A stretch of DNA of 64,000 nucleotides, taken from positions 496,001-560,000 of the forward strand of contig JACCIC010000213.1 of the NCBI GenBank assembly GCA_018907035.1, read 5' to 3'. Shown here piece after piece: positions 12,110 to 23,872 of the stretch. The DNA is from Sycobia sp. Sy_11 (taxonomy: Eukaryota > Arthropoda > Insecta > Hymenoptera > Epichrysomallidae). The translations under genes and the position numbers were made by a program. The stretch's first letter is position 1. Each line of letters starts with the position of its first letter. The notes beneath the pieces were generated by a model. It was not told where the DNA came from. It saw only the letters and a program-made list of their open reading frames with translations, and did not search any database.

Positions 12110-13153
12110 CAGTAAAAAAACCGAAAGTTCACTTATGTCACCCACGTCACGCTACAAATAAACCAATTATGGAACGTTTATAAACTGAAACATTACTTTA
12201 TATTTCTTTTTTAATAATTTTAATCCTTAGTCCTTTACAAAAAATCACGAATTTTACATTATTATCCTTGGAGAAAGTCATTCGTTTCTTTGAGAACCAT
12301 TTTTACAAGATCAATTGTAATTTCATATACAATCGAAAAATACGACAATCATTAAATCAAAATCAATCGTACTATCGAATGGATAATGCAGTTCTAAATA
12401 GATCGTATGGCTGTTTCATCAAAATTACTCAACAGTCTTGAAATTATTTAAGACTAGCTGGAAACATAGTAATGTATAGCACAGTAGATCGATACAGGAT
12501 TGGTCGGACGTGACGATATTTTCAAATCAATCAGTACAGGACGCATCGCTCAACAAAAGAAATTAGTTACTCATTAAATGCACAAGATCGCTCAGGGCAC
12601 TTGGTAAAATAAATAAGAACTTGCTCGATTTTAAAAAGTATTAGAAAACTCCAAGTGAAATTTTTAATTCTCCAAACGCCATAAAGAAATCCTTGTACCG
12701 AGTCGTTAAATACAATTCTCGACGAGATGAAGGAAAAAAAGCAAGAAAAAGAAAACACTTTAGGTTCCTCGGCGAAAAAGTTCATTTCATCGCCCCCCTC
12801 CCCACCTCTTCCACCCTCCCGCCGCGAGGAGCTCGTAAAACAGCCGAAAGCGACCGCGTCGTAAAGCGCGCGGCGCTGCGGAGGGGCCGATCTACGAAAG
12901 CTCGCGCGGAGAGCGCCCTCTGCGAGCCGGCAATCAGGCGCAATCCGATGCTAATCACGGAGCGTATATACGGTTTCGCCTCCCCCTCCCTCCAACCACC
13001 GCCCGCAACCCGCCACCGTCTTTCTCCCACTCGTCCCGCGCGCTCTCTGTTTATACAGACGCCCGGAAGTGGGGGGTGTGGAGAGACGAGAAGCTGCCGC
13101 AAAAACAGATGAGGCGGCAATTGCAAGCTGATGCAAAGGGTTAAAAGAGAAGA

Positions 13154-13155
<2 letters not shown>

Positions 13156-13195
<40 letters not shown>
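13156..13195. repeat. (TA)n microsatellite
   Basis: TA tract in the middle of the largest CpG island. Confidence 0.95.
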
Positions 13196-13196
<1 letters not shown>

Positions 13197-13960
13197 CGGA
13201 CGCAAAGGACAGGAGGGAAAAAGTCGCTGTCGGGCTCGGTGAGTCTTGAGGACGCGCGACGGCGATTTGCCAGGGCGCTCGTGTACACACGCGCTTGAGG
13301 ATGAAAGGAGCGCGGGTGCGGGGCGAGGGTGACGGAGAATCTCCGGGCTATCGAGAAAGGACACGGTGGAGGAGGAGGAGGCGCCGCGCTCTGCAGGGAG
13401 CATAATGCAAAGGGGACGAGTCCCGCGGAAAGATTAATGGAGCGCGCGTTATTTTTTCCTTCCTCGCTCGCCGCGGCCTCTGCGTAGGTGTGCGAGCACG
13501 GGCGCGCACACGCACGTGTACATATACATACATATAGATGTACACGCGTCAACAAGCGCACGGCGCCTGCGCGTGGCCCGAAAGTCGAGCGAAGAAGAAT
13601 AGGCCCCGCGGTCGCTCGACAACTGCCTCCGGCGTATCGGTCGTTAAATTTGCGTCCGCGTAACGTATCGGCGACACGCGTCGAACAGGCGCGCCGAGAC
13701 GACAGACGCTCGCGTACAACCGTAGACGCGGACGCAAAATTGGTCGAGAGCCCTGGAGGTCCGCTCTGCCCCCCTCCCCCGTCCCCTGCCCGCGCCACTT
13801 TCGAATCTACGCGCAAGCTTCCTCCGCGTATACGTGCACGCACGTACAGTTCTATGCGCGGTAGCCACCCCCGCCGACCCCCCCCCCGCCCCACACACCC
13901 GCAGACCCTACGTATACACTCCCGTCACTGCCTCCATTTTGTCTTAACGCAGCGTGCGCG

Positions 13961-13973
13961 GTTGCCAGGCAAC
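13961..13973. promoter_or_regulatory. RFX X-box-like palindrome
   Basis: GTTGCCAGGCAAC is a perfect inverted pair of RFX half-sites (GTTGCC / GGCAAC) with a 1-bp spacer. It lies 20 bp downstream of cctccattttg (13931-13941), which resembles a PHO/YY1-type core, inside the large CpG island. X-boxes of this kind occur in promoters of ciliary genes. Binding is inferred only. Confidence 0.35.
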
Positions 13974-14136
13974 GGCCCTTACGCTCGGCTTCATTTATAA
14001 TTCAGCAGCCAATGCGGGCCACGCGGCGGCGGTGGCGGCGGCGGCGGCGAGCCGCCGACGCCACCCTTCGCCTCCTCCGCTCATTCAAGCTCTCAAACGC
14101 CGGAACGGAAGGCGCGGGTGGTACGTACGCCCTCCT

Positions 14137-14143
<7 letters not shown>

Positions 14144-14168
<25 letters not shown>
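14144..14168 (+). repeat. (CT)n microsatellite
   Basis: CT tract following a C-rich run. Confidence 0.95.
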
Positions 14169-15567
14169 GGCGTTCCGCTCCTTTTTTCCATCCGCCTCTG
14201 TCCCTCTCCGTCTCGCTCCCCGTAGCCCATGGTGTAGCTCCCACCCACGCGCGGAGGTCCTGCGCAGTCGCTCCGCCGCTCGAGCGCGACGGCCGCGCAT
14301 TCGATTCTCCTCGTCTCGCTCGCGCCCCGTTCGGCCGGCTTTTCTCGTTACGGCAGATTTGCTTCTTCTTATTCGCCTGCCTCGTCGCCGTTGTTAAAGC
14401 TCTCTTTGTTTTTTCTTTTTTTTTTTTTTTTTTGTTTGTTAACCCTTTTTCGTTCATCGCCCAAGGCCGGAAGGAACGCGTACGCGGCTCGAGCGGGATT
14501 GTAATGTTTTGGGAGGGACAATTATTCGCGCAACTGATTATGTTTCGCGACAATGTCACCGAGGTGGGAAGCTCGGCCCGGCAGGTATCGCGGATTTGGC
14601 GAAAAAAATGGATTTGATCCGTCTGGCAGTTTGGTTAATTATCTTTGATTTTTCTTGATTTTCACTGCACTTGCAATTTTCTAAAGGCGAGTCGAATACA
14701 TTGCCGTGGCGATCGAATGCAATTATTGGCAGCGCGATGAAATTCGAGCGGATCAATTACATCGCAAGACATTTCAAATTTAAAAATTAAGAACGAAGTG
14801 TAATAACGACCGCATTGAGCGTGAAAGCTAATACGATTAGTAATTAATGTAAATAGCGTATGGTATATCGCCACCGTATAATAATAGGAATATCAACAAT
14901 AATAATGATAAATTTCGAGCATGACTATCCAAAAATAATCCTACCCTTTGTAAATTAATTCATTAATAATTAATAAGCTCAAATTAGAAATTCATTCCGT
15001 AAAGTAGAAACGGTAGAGCTAAATAAGCTTCTCTATGATCGTTATATATATATATATATATAATTACTTGAAACTTCAGTCTAATTTTATAGACTTTGTA
15101 AGCAGGTTCTATGAAACCTGCTTTAGTCGCGAGTATCGCCTTGTCACAACCTAAGTGATAGATAACAACAAAAATTCCATTCGTCGATCGTAGTATAGAA
15201 GTAAGTGATATAGAATTCTTTCGATTTGTTTTGTCCCCCTCTCTCGATTCACATAATAATCGTTTCGTTAATGTGACAATCGCCTAGTGTTGCCGAGGCG
15301 CGCCTGCATGATCCATTCGTCGCGAACGTCGAAGCGCCGAGATGACGAATAATCCAATCTCACACGAGTTCACGGCGAAACTGCAAATCGGAGGAAACAA
15401 TGGCAGCAGTGTAAATTTGTTTGCGGAACTTGAAAGGCACCGAGGATAAAAATAATCCAAACAATTTGTAACCGTACAGTATTCTCGTGTATCCACAAAA
15501 AAATGTAAAGAACTACTCACAAATGTTCGTATACATTATGCTAAGATTTTTATTCGCTTAATAAATT

Positions 15568-15585
15568 AAAAAAAAAAAAAAAAAA
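15568..15585 (+). repeat. Poly(A) run
   Basis: A18 run in AT-rich DNA. Confidence 0.85.
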
Positions 15586-15626
15586 CGTAGTAAATTTTTC
15601 TACGCAGCATATCTTGATCCAAATGG

Positions 15627-15628
<2 letters not shown>

Positions 15629-15679
<51 letters not shown>
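15629..15679. repeat. (TA)n microsatellite
   Basis: 51-bp TA tract. Confidence 0.95.
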
Positions 15680-15681
<2 letters not shown>

Positions 15682-16374
15682 TAGCTATATGTTGATAACT
15701 TATTCTTCTAGCTAGCAATATTTTTTGTGATAATTATTTATTTATTGAGAAAAATAATCAACCGAAGAGAAAATTCTAAGAAGAAGTCAGACTTAATTAG
15801 CTAAACTGAAATGATTTACAATAGGTAGAGAAAAATTAGGGAACACGATTGTCGAACGAGGATAATATGCGCATGTGTACTGATAAAAATCGATTCGTGG
15901 TCCAAAATTTTTATAGAAAATTCGCCTGATAATTTTTTCAAGCGCAGCGCTGTGGAAGCGTTTAGGTAAAAAAAAGTAAGTCGCCATAAGAAAAAAGAAA
16001 CAAGAAATAATTCGCACATACAGACGCAGGCTCCCGTAACAGAATCGCCTCTATGCGTGCGCATCATCGACGCCGATCGTACGAATAACGAAAAGACAAA
16101 GAAAAAAAAAACTGAACCGTAATCGTGGCAAAACCGCAAATTCATGCGACGCCGTCCCGAATTATCCCCGTTATAAAACCTCACCGCCCGGCCCCTGCCG
16201 CGCGTCGTCTCTCGCCCATTGCCTGTGCCCGCGAGAGGAGCCCACCTCACCCCCCCCCCCGCGGGACAATGATTCACTCGAGCTCGCCCCGCGGACGAGC
16301 CGTTCGCAGCGGGGCGCGGCAATCATTGGCGTCGTAAAGAAGCAAATGTGCCCGGGCTTAACGGCCGGGTCGCG

Positions 16375-16376
<2 letters not shown>

Positions 16377-16424
<48 letters not shown>
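16377..16424. repeat. (TA)n microsatellite
   Basis: 48-bp TA tract within a GC island. Confidence 0.95.
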
Positions 16425-16427
<3 letters not shown>

Positions 16428-16878
16428 GTGTGCGCGCATGGGAGGCCCGGCTAATTTTATCGGAACGCTCGGCCCCCAACCGCCACCTACGAAGCGCTCA
16501 TGCACTCGTAATCATCTCATTCACCGGGCTTCCATAATTAATTTCTTATTACACTCTTAACGCGCGCTTTTACCGACCGCTGCCGCGAGGTTTTACCCTT
16601 CCTCTCCCCCCCCCCTCCTCCGCCACCATCTCTCTCATCCGCCCCGTAAAATCGCCTCGGACGTACCTTCCCCGTGGCAAACTTTTCCTTATCCTTCTAA
16701 CCCCAGCGTCGCGCGACCCTCGTACCCCGCCCCCTCCCCCTACCCAGTCACTCTACGTTCGCGCGGCTCCTTGCACGACATCGTACATCTTCCGGCTCCG
16801 TGCGCGCCTCCTACACGACCTTCCGCCCCAGACCCCCGCCCCGTTCGGTAAAGAACGAGGGCGGACGGTCAGATGTTT

Positions 16879-16888
16879 TAGGTGGCGC
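16879..16888 (+). promoter_or_regulatory. CTCF-like core motif
   Basis: TAGGTGGCGC fits the insect CTCF core AGRTGGCGC. It is followed directly by a (GC)n run. Confidence 0.2.
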
Positions 16889-16901
16889 GCGCGCGCGCGC
16901 G
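16885..16901. repeat. (GC)n run
   Basis: Alternating GC run, Z-DNA-prone. Confidence 0.85.
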
Positions 16902-17888
16902 AGGATTTTCGTTCGATGTAACGTGCGGTATAAATTGCTGGATTTTTTACATGATAGATTTTTTTTTTTATAAGGACCGATTGATGTTTTTCAGATCGGT
17001 TTTCTCACGTTCGGACTTGCCTGGTTGATAATCGACCCCGAAGCAAGTCAGAATCCAGAATAGAAAATTGTTGCGACGATAACTGCTTTGAAGGAACGAT
17101 ACGGTTTTAGCAATAATGACGTTGCTTTAAGCACGATGTTCATAAAAATAGAAAATCTATTAAAGATACACTTTAAAAATAAAATTATTACGATAGGTTT
17201 TTTGTTTACTTCGTTCTGGGGTTCCACGTCATTGGTTTCAGATCAGATGGCCGATATATGTAAAGCCTAGAAACATAAAGATTTTTCAATATTAAAACAA
17301 ATACTTATGGATTATTTGCCAAAAAAAAACATTGTTTTCTTGGAAAAGCTCAGTGTTTACCCTTAAAATTGCATACATACACAGTAGACCTTTTTGTAAG
17401 CAACATAAGATGTTCATGTGACTACTAGCTAATTATTTAAGAAAATACAAACGACAATGGTAAATAAACAATGTCCAGTTCATTAATAGCAATAGTAATG
17501 ACCATCGGGCGGCGTCCTGGAAAATCATCCAACTTAACGTCGGCCGCATACATGTATGCATGAAACTACGACGCGCTACACGTTATCCCGCACCATTTTG
17601 TACATTAATATTTCTCGAAAGAAAACTATAGCTCATCGCGACGTATTCCTCCCGCCTCCCCCCCCCTCCTCCTATTCCCACACAGCCTTGCAAATAACGT
17701 AGGGCGAGGCATCGCATATATAATAAAATTAACCGCGCATGTGTCCTCCTCTCCTTTGCGTGCATTAAGCGTGCTTCGAATGCACGTATATACTACATAT
17801 GTATGTGTACGCGCGTATAATGTAAACGGGGCTCCTGCATATTCATAAGACGATGATCGTGAATACGCCAAGAGGGAGAGTGGCTAGA

Positions 17889-17909
17889 ATATATATATAT
17901 ATATATATC
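17889..17909. repeat. Short (TA)n microsatellite
   Basis: 21-bp TA tract. Confidence 0.9.
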
Positions 17910-18655
17910 TGTATACATAGAACCCTTTCTGCGAATACGACGGCGGAGTCCGTTATTTTTTCCTTCCCCTCGTGTATACTTTGTATAGAATCTTCGGCTC
18001 GTATATAATTACACGACCGCGAATGTGTTTTTCTTTTTTTTTTTTTTTTGCTCCGTATACGGAACGGGACGAAATTCTTCATTTGGTCTGTATACTTTTG
18101 GTAGGAATTATGAAGAGGCTACGATACTCATTTAAATCGTGAATCGTCGTGGAGAGGCCAGCCATTCGCAATTGCAATTTCTCGTTATGAAAAGATTTGT
18201 TCCTCACACTCACGCACGCACACACAAATTTGTAAATATATATATATATTCGATAAGAAGACACCCAATGTTAAAAAAATAGGATTTTTTGTCCACTTTG
18301 GAAAGTTCTGTTATAATATTAAAAATTAATGTTTATAAAAAAGGCAGCACTGCTCGCGTTATTCGACAGCCACAAATTTTCCAAGACGATAGTAAAATAA
18401 AGGCGTTTTGATGTAATGTAACATTTTGTCGTTTTTTTTCTCGATGCGAGTATTACGTGAATAATCAGCTGATATATATGATATATATATATATACGCAA
18501 CACAAGCGTCCTATGTATACACGAATTTCACGCTCGGAGGGATTTTTAACATTCTGACAAGAATATTCTAATACGTCCTCTGAAAAATTCAAAATGAAAG
18601 AAAGGATTAAACGAGAAGCTCTGCAAATCTAAAAGTCTTTTATTGCATGCATGGA

Positions 18656-18658
<3 letters not shown>

Positions 18659-18710
<52 letters not shown>
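18659..18710. repeat. (TA)n microsatellite
   Basis: 52-bp TA tract. Confidence 0.95.
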
Positions 18711-18712
<2 letters not shown>

Positions 18713-19457
18713 GGCTCTGGCTTTCGCGAATAGAAGGAAAGTAGAACACTTTAGAAACTCGTATGCGCCCGTATGAATAATAAAAGGCTGACGGAATATG
18801 TAGAAATATATGTATACACATCAAGAATATTCAACTATGTTTCCGCAATAATAGAAATTTAAAAGGGAAAAACATGATTACGTATAACTGCGTTTGTTTT
18901 GAATTGTCCAAAAATCCGATTCTTTTCATGCTCGTTAATAGAATTGTCTGAAAATTATAATTTGGTTAAAAAATACAAAAATTGAATTTTATTTGATCTA
19001 CGGACATGATTAATTTTCCCATTGTAAAAGCTAAAGAGGGAGCATACGCTATTTAAATCATAGTCTAACTGAACAATTTAATGCGACTGGCCCTTCGCGA
19101 ATGATCCGTTTTGGTCGGTTTTTATATTTCATGTGGCTTTTGTTAAAAAGAAAGCGTACAGCAATTATGCAATTAAGGCGGGGGACGGAGGGTTCGGTTA
19201 GATTAATTTTTCAATTGCAGCTCGATAACGCGATGAACTGCAACGAAAAGATATAGAGCGCCAATTTGAAGTTCTCACTCTCTCTCGCTGTCTCTTTGGA
19301 TATACCCCACGACGCTGAGGTCTGTAATTAACTCTTCGGAAAAAACAAAACGAGGTATCTCTTCTCATTTTCGCCGCAATTATATACACGATTCAATTAA
19401 TAAAAAGAACATTTCTCCGAAATGCTTTTAAAAAGTTCACAACATGTAAGTTCATAC

Positions 19458-19480
19458 GTGTGTGTGTGTGTGTGTGTGTG
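19458..19480 (+). repeat. (TG)n microsatellite
   Basis: 23-bp TG tract. Confidence 0.95.
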
Positions 19481-19635
19481 CGTATGAGTACACATGAGTA
19501 CGTCATCCCGTCCGAGTATGTAGTGATCCATATATCGACGGGGATGCGCAGGTTCCGCCGGAAGGGAGAAAATTGTGTAAAGAACAAGGTAATAATTCGC
19601 AATGAAAGTTACGCAACAAAATAATTTAATGGATT

Positions 19636-19637
<2 letters not shown>

Positions 19638-19669
<32 letters not shown>
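19638..19669 (+). repeat. (GA)n microsatellite
   Basis: Pure GA tract, 80 bp from a longer one. Confidence 0.95.
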
Positions 19670-19745
19670 CAAGAAAACGGTCGCACGGAAAAGACGACCA
19701 GAATGACAGACGGATCAGAGAGCTGAAGAGAAGTAGGGAAAGGGA

Positions 19746-19748
<3 letters not shown>

Positions 19749-19811
<63 letters not shown>
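19749..19811 (+). repeat. (GA)n microsatellite
   Basis: 63-bp pure GA tract, the longest uninterrupted GA tract here. Confidence 0.95.
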
Positions 19812-19814
<3 letters not shown>

Positions 19815-20192
19815 TTGAAGGTTGCACTCTGTCCGGGCTGAGTGTCTACTCAGTTTCTCTCCCGCACGGTCTCCCATCCTCGTTCGCTGCTAATCTACGA
19901 CCCTTTCGCCGTTTTCACGGTATTTCTGGATGCTCGCCGCTCGCTCGCCCTGCCCTCTCTTCTCATCGTCAAAGAAATTCTATTGTTATTTCATTGCATA
20001 CATATAATACGGGTTTTATGGGAATTTTGCTTTTTAATGCAAATGATAAATACATAAATAGTTAGATACATGCATAGATGCATTGATAGATGCCTAGATG
20101 CCTAGATACATAGATACATAGATACATAGATATTTAGATACAGAGATACATAGATGCACAGATACACAGATAGATACATATCATAGGTACAC

Positions 20193-20325
20193 ATCGGACT
20201 TATATACTAATGAAGATAATTTTTTGCATCTTACAGAAATGACGAGTTAGCAGGCATGATTGTACAGAACTTTATTGCTGTTTTCATTTAACTTTACATT
20301 GCTTATTAATGATTCAAAATTCAAT
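20193..20325 (+). repeat. Satellite core copy A
   Basis: First core unit, from the atcggacttatatactaatg start to catttaactttacattgc. It is the most diverged in its middle part (cttacagaaatgacgag). Confidence 0.7.
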
Positions 20326-20486
20326 AGATAGCTACACACATAGATATGTAGTTAGTTAGATACATAGATAGATAAATACATAGAAGTTAGATACATTTAT
20401 ACAAAGTTAGTTGGATACATAGGTACATCATAGATATATAGACAAGCTGATACAAAATAGGTACATGGTTAAATAGATCCGTAGGT

Positions 20487-20615
20487 CGTCGGTCTTATAT
20501 ACCAAGGAAGGTAAAGTTTTTGCAACTTACCCGAGTGACCAGTTATCATCATGCTTTTTATTGAACTTTAACCATGTATTCATATAACTTTACATTACTA
20601 ATGAATGATTTTATA
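20487..20615 (+). repeat. Satellite core copy B
   Basis: It starts cgtcggtcttatatacc, has ttttgcaacttacccgag in the middle, and ends with catataactttacatta. Confidence 0.7.
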
Positions 20616-20955
20616 GATAGATTATATACACAGGTAAATAGATATGTAATATATAAATAGATATTAATAATATAATAATGTAATATATGAATAATGTAAT
20701 ACATAAATAGATATGAATAGTACACAGATAAATAGATATGTAGATAGTTAGATACATAGATAGACAGATACATATATAGATAGATACATCGATAGTCAAA
20801 TACATAGATACATAGGTACAAAGATAGATACGTAACGAGATAGATACACAGTTAGATGCATAGGTACAGACAGTGCCACAGATAGATGGTGCATACGGAT
20901 ACAGACACGCAGATAGATACATACGTACGTAGACACACATTTAGATACAGAGATT

Positions 20956-21085
20956 CATCGGCCTTATATACTGAGGAAGGTAATTTTTTGCCACTTGCGG
21001 GAGTGCCTATAGTTAGTCAGCATGTTTTGTATAACGTTAAATATTTTTTCATATAACTTTAACATTGCTAATGATGTAATTGATA
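20956..21085 (+). repeat. Satellite core copy C
   Basis: It starts catcggccttatatactg, has ttttttgccacttgcggg in the middle, and ends with catataactttaacattg. Confidence 0.7.
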
Positions 21086-21569
21086 GGTAGAGACAAAGAT
21101 AGAGAGATATTTAGATAGTTAAATATATAGATAGGTAGGTGCGCTTGGATAGTTGATGCATAGTTAAATGGGTACACAGATAAACAGATCGATACATAGG
21201 TACAGACACCCATGTATATGTATACGTACATGAACACAATAAAGATACATAGGTTCACAGATTTACAGATATATCAGTACGTACATAGATACATAGATAG
21301 TTAGATGCATAGATACATACATAGGCATATAGATAATTAGATACATACATGGATACATAGGCATACAGATAACTAGATACATAGATAAATACATAAGTTA
21401 CATAGTAGATACTTAAATAATTATAATAGATAATTATACATAATTAGACATAATAAGATACATAAATAATTATATAAACAGTTAGTCAGAAAATACATAT
21501 ATACATAGATAGATACATAGATAGTTAGATACTTAGATACATAGATAGATACATAGGTACAAAACGTAA

Positions 21570-21637
21570 ATCGTCGCCCCCATATACTAGTGAAGGGAAT
21601 TTTTTGCCACCTGCGGGAGCGGACAGTCGGTAGACAT
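21570..21637 (+). repeat. Satellite core copy D, truncated
   Basis: It starts atcgtcgcccccatatacta and keeps ttttttgccacctgcggg and the gtcggtagacatg part. It then departs from the other copies and lacks the catataacttta end, so it marks the right edge of the array. Confidence 0.65.
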
Positions 21638-22565
21638 GCAGTGCCTGCAGTTCCCATAGCTCAAAGTTTCTTGAATAAGAAGGGTGTCAATCCTTACTAA
21701 ACAAGTTTCGATATTCTCTTTTGAAACTCAACCTCAAATTTTTATACTAAATAAAATTGTATTGTTTATTTTATGAATACATACACTTAGATTCATAAGG
21801 AAATAATTACCATGAGCAAATAATTATATAAGTGAAGCATAATTAAAATAATTAAAGCAAATATAAAATCAATAGTATTTGCCAATTAATTTTTTCATAT
21901 GAAAGTTTCATTTTTTAATAATACGATCAATGATATACAGTTTCAAAACTTATTACCACCTAATTTTAATTATGACATAATGGAATGTTACGTATAGACA
22001 TAATTTATGTTATGTTATTAAATTTTGCTAATCCGTTAAATAACGACGAGACAAAAATTAGCCAATTTTTCGATTGCAAATTAGTAATTCTATTATTTTT
22101 TTGTTTTGGCTTTTAATCTGGCTTTTAACTAGGATTTAAATTTACACGGATCGGTCGTATTTTGATCCGCACCCGAGTTATCGCATATAAAATAATAATC
22201 TCGTTTTGCCAGGATTATTTTATCCATTGGTCGGGGGCAATTTCTCCTTAAAAAATCCGGCGAATTAAAAGAATGTCAGACGGGCCAAAAGTCGGATTAA
22301 CACATTTGGTCCGAAAGCGCGCCGGGGCGAGCAGTCGTCTTGCAGCGAAATTAAGGTAAATTAATAATGATATTCATATTATGTTTTACATTTAAATACT
22401 CTATCCTCGTATGCATTATGCATACGTGTATAATGTAAGCGGGAATTTCACACCTCGGCAAACTGAATAATGCATATAACGATGCGCATGTAGAATTTAT
22501 GGATTCATTCGTGTATACATACATATATATATACTTGCGGCAGCTTTCCCACGAGCAATGGGACG

Positions 22566-22575
22566 TAGATGGCGC
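22566..22575 (+). promoter_or_regulatory. CTCF-like core motif
   Basis: TAGATGGCGC is a close match to the insect CTCF core, about 5.7 kb from the similar site at 16879. The composite GATA satellite lies between them. Confidence 0.25.
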
Positions 22576-22980
22576 AAAGATCGCGATCCATTACCTTCGG
22601 CGGCGCGACGTTCGCATATATGGAAACTAGGAAGGAGGGATTAAATTGTAATGAAAAAAGCAAATCAGTGGGATAAAGCGAACGGAAGAGGTAGAGCGTT
22701 TAGATGGCAATGGCAGTGTCACACGTTCGAATTCCATGTATGCCTCGAATGATTTTTGCGAAATTTGTGGGTTTTTTATATAAATAATTTACGTTCGTCG
22801 AACGGCCTCCGAGGGAAAATGATAAAAATGATAAAATTTAAATCGGTATAAGTACAAGTAGCGCCGTTGACTCTGAGATATGAAGTTGAGGTATCGCAGA
22901 TATCATAATTTCTTGTAAAGAGTCTTCGTTACAAGACGTAATCGCTTCGATCGTTTATGGAATAGTTAAAACTTCCATCT

Positions 22981-22989
22981 ACACACACG

Positions 22990-23056
<67 letters not shown>

Positions 23057-23057
23057 G
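22981..23057 (+). repeat. Compound (CA)n(TA)n microsatellite
   Basis: CA tract with cg interruptions that switches to TA at about 23045. Z-DNA-prone. Confidence 0.95.
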
Positions 23058-23568
23058 TATTGCTGTCGGGTTAACAATATTCCCAATTTTTCAAGACTTT
23101 TCCATAATCGGAGAATTAATTTTTGCTAAATAGGAAGTAATTCGCAATTTACGGGTCGTTTTGAAGAAACATATACAATGAAACTCATATATAATTAAAT
23201 TCACTTAACAGACGAGGTTAAAATTATTGATTTTTTTGTTCTTTTCAATGATATTAATATTTAGTGAAATGTTAGATGGAGGTCGTTGCGAGCGAAAGGG
23301 GTGTTGAAAATTCACCGAAACAACTGGTCTCTCGGACGGAATAGGATTGTAAATTATATACGTATCCCTAGATCTTATAAATATTCCGAAAGTCATTCCA
23401 AATTAATGTAATTATATAGTTCTCGTCACATTTCTTAAGACACTAGAATATGCAAATGCATAGAGACGAAGCATTTAGTCATCCCTTTGCTATCCAAATA
23501 AAGTTTATACTTATGCGAGATATATTATTTTTCGAAGCAGGCTTTCAAGAAAAATTCACGGAAATGCG

Positions 23569-23613
23569 AGGGAGAGAGAGAGTGAAAGAGAGAGAGTGAG
23601 ATAGAGAGAGAGA
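23569..23613 (+). repeat. (GA)n microsatellite, interrupted
   Basis: GA-rich with gtga and gata interruptions. Confidence 0.9.
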
Positions 23614-23818
23614 AACGGGGGAGCAGCAACGTGTACTTAACGGGATTAATTAAATTTGCATCGCGGTAATTGTCGTGTCATAGCGTCTTATTTATTCAAA
23701 TTCTAATTGACAAAATATTCATAGGACTTTGTATATTGATTTGCATAATGCATCGGTCGCTCGGGTGTGCACGTTTATTCTTATAGCTGACGATTGTATT
23801 TTTAATAGCAAGTTCACA

Positions 23819-23825
<7 letters not shown>

Positions 23826-23865
<40 letters not shown>
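23826..23865. repeat. (TA)n microsatellite
   Basis: 40-bp TA tract with gtg/cac ends. Confidence 0.95.

Positions 23866-23872
<7 letters not shown>

Larger units (their letters stand above)
7235..12784. other. Intergenic or intronic DNA, no gene seen
   Basis: AT-rich DNA with small CpG-rich islands at about 8080-8460, 9380-10060 and 11090-11470. Stretches 10080-11060 and 11470-12780 are AT-rich with no recognisable signal beyond one TA tract. Confidence 0.6.
12785..14450. other. Largest CpG-rich island in the window
   Basis: About 1.65 kb of CpG-dense DNA with a (TA)n tract at 13156-13195, C-rich runs near 13872-13887, a GCG/GGC trinucleotide run at 14022-14050, (CT)n at 14144-14168 and a T-run at 14416-14433. 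It contains an X-box-like palindrome and a CCATTTTG motif. Long frames on both strands (up to 370 codons) are low-complexity and show no domain. It could be a promoter or enhancer CpG island. No start codon with coding continuity was found. Confidence 0.5.
14451..20049. other. Intergenic or intronic DNA, no gene seen
   Basis: AT-rich apart from a CpG-rich island at about 16040-16910. A 9-bp perfect inverted repeat (aagcaggtt / aacctgctt, 6-nt loop) lies at 15100-15123. Short TA tracts occur near 15043, 18237 and 18472. No coding frame stands out. Confidence 0.6.
20050..21640. repeat. Composite satellite: four ~130-bp cores between GATA/TACA arrays
   Basis: Long stretches of TAGA and TACA tetramers (for example tagatacatagatacataga) separate four diverged copies of a non-repetitive core. 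The cores begin TCGGNCTTATATACT and share GAAGGTAATTTTTTGCCACTT and CATATAACTTTACATT. Core starts are near 20193, 20487, 20956 and 21570, so spacing grows from ~295 to ~470 to ~615 bp as the tetramer arrays lengthen. Open minus-strand frames here (YVSIYVSI) come from the repeats and are not genes. Confidence 0.85.

Noticed and set aside
12782..13894. 370-codon minus-strand open frame, the longest in the window
   Set aside because: It crosses a (TA)n tract (YIYIYI) and GC-rich low-complexity DNA, has no recognisable domain, and competing frames are open on both strands, as expected in CpG-rich sequence with few stops.
15100..15123. 9-bp inverted repeat with 6-nt loop, considered as a terminator
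   Set aside because: Not followed by a T-run, and intrinsic terminators are not expected in insect nuclear DNA.
20050..21640. Spaced repeats considered as a CRISPR-like array
   Set aside because: Cores are long and diverged, spacers are tetramer repeats of unequal length, and the genome is eukaryotic.
20558..21657. Minus-strand frames rich in YVSIYVSI across the GATA array
   Set aside because: They are direct products of the tetramer repeats and change frame with array length.
22691..22752. tRNA-like sequence with ggtagagcg and a gttcgaattcc B box on the plus strand
   Set aside because: Anticodon and acceptor stems do not pair, and A-to-B geometry is only approximate. Probably chance or a very old relic.
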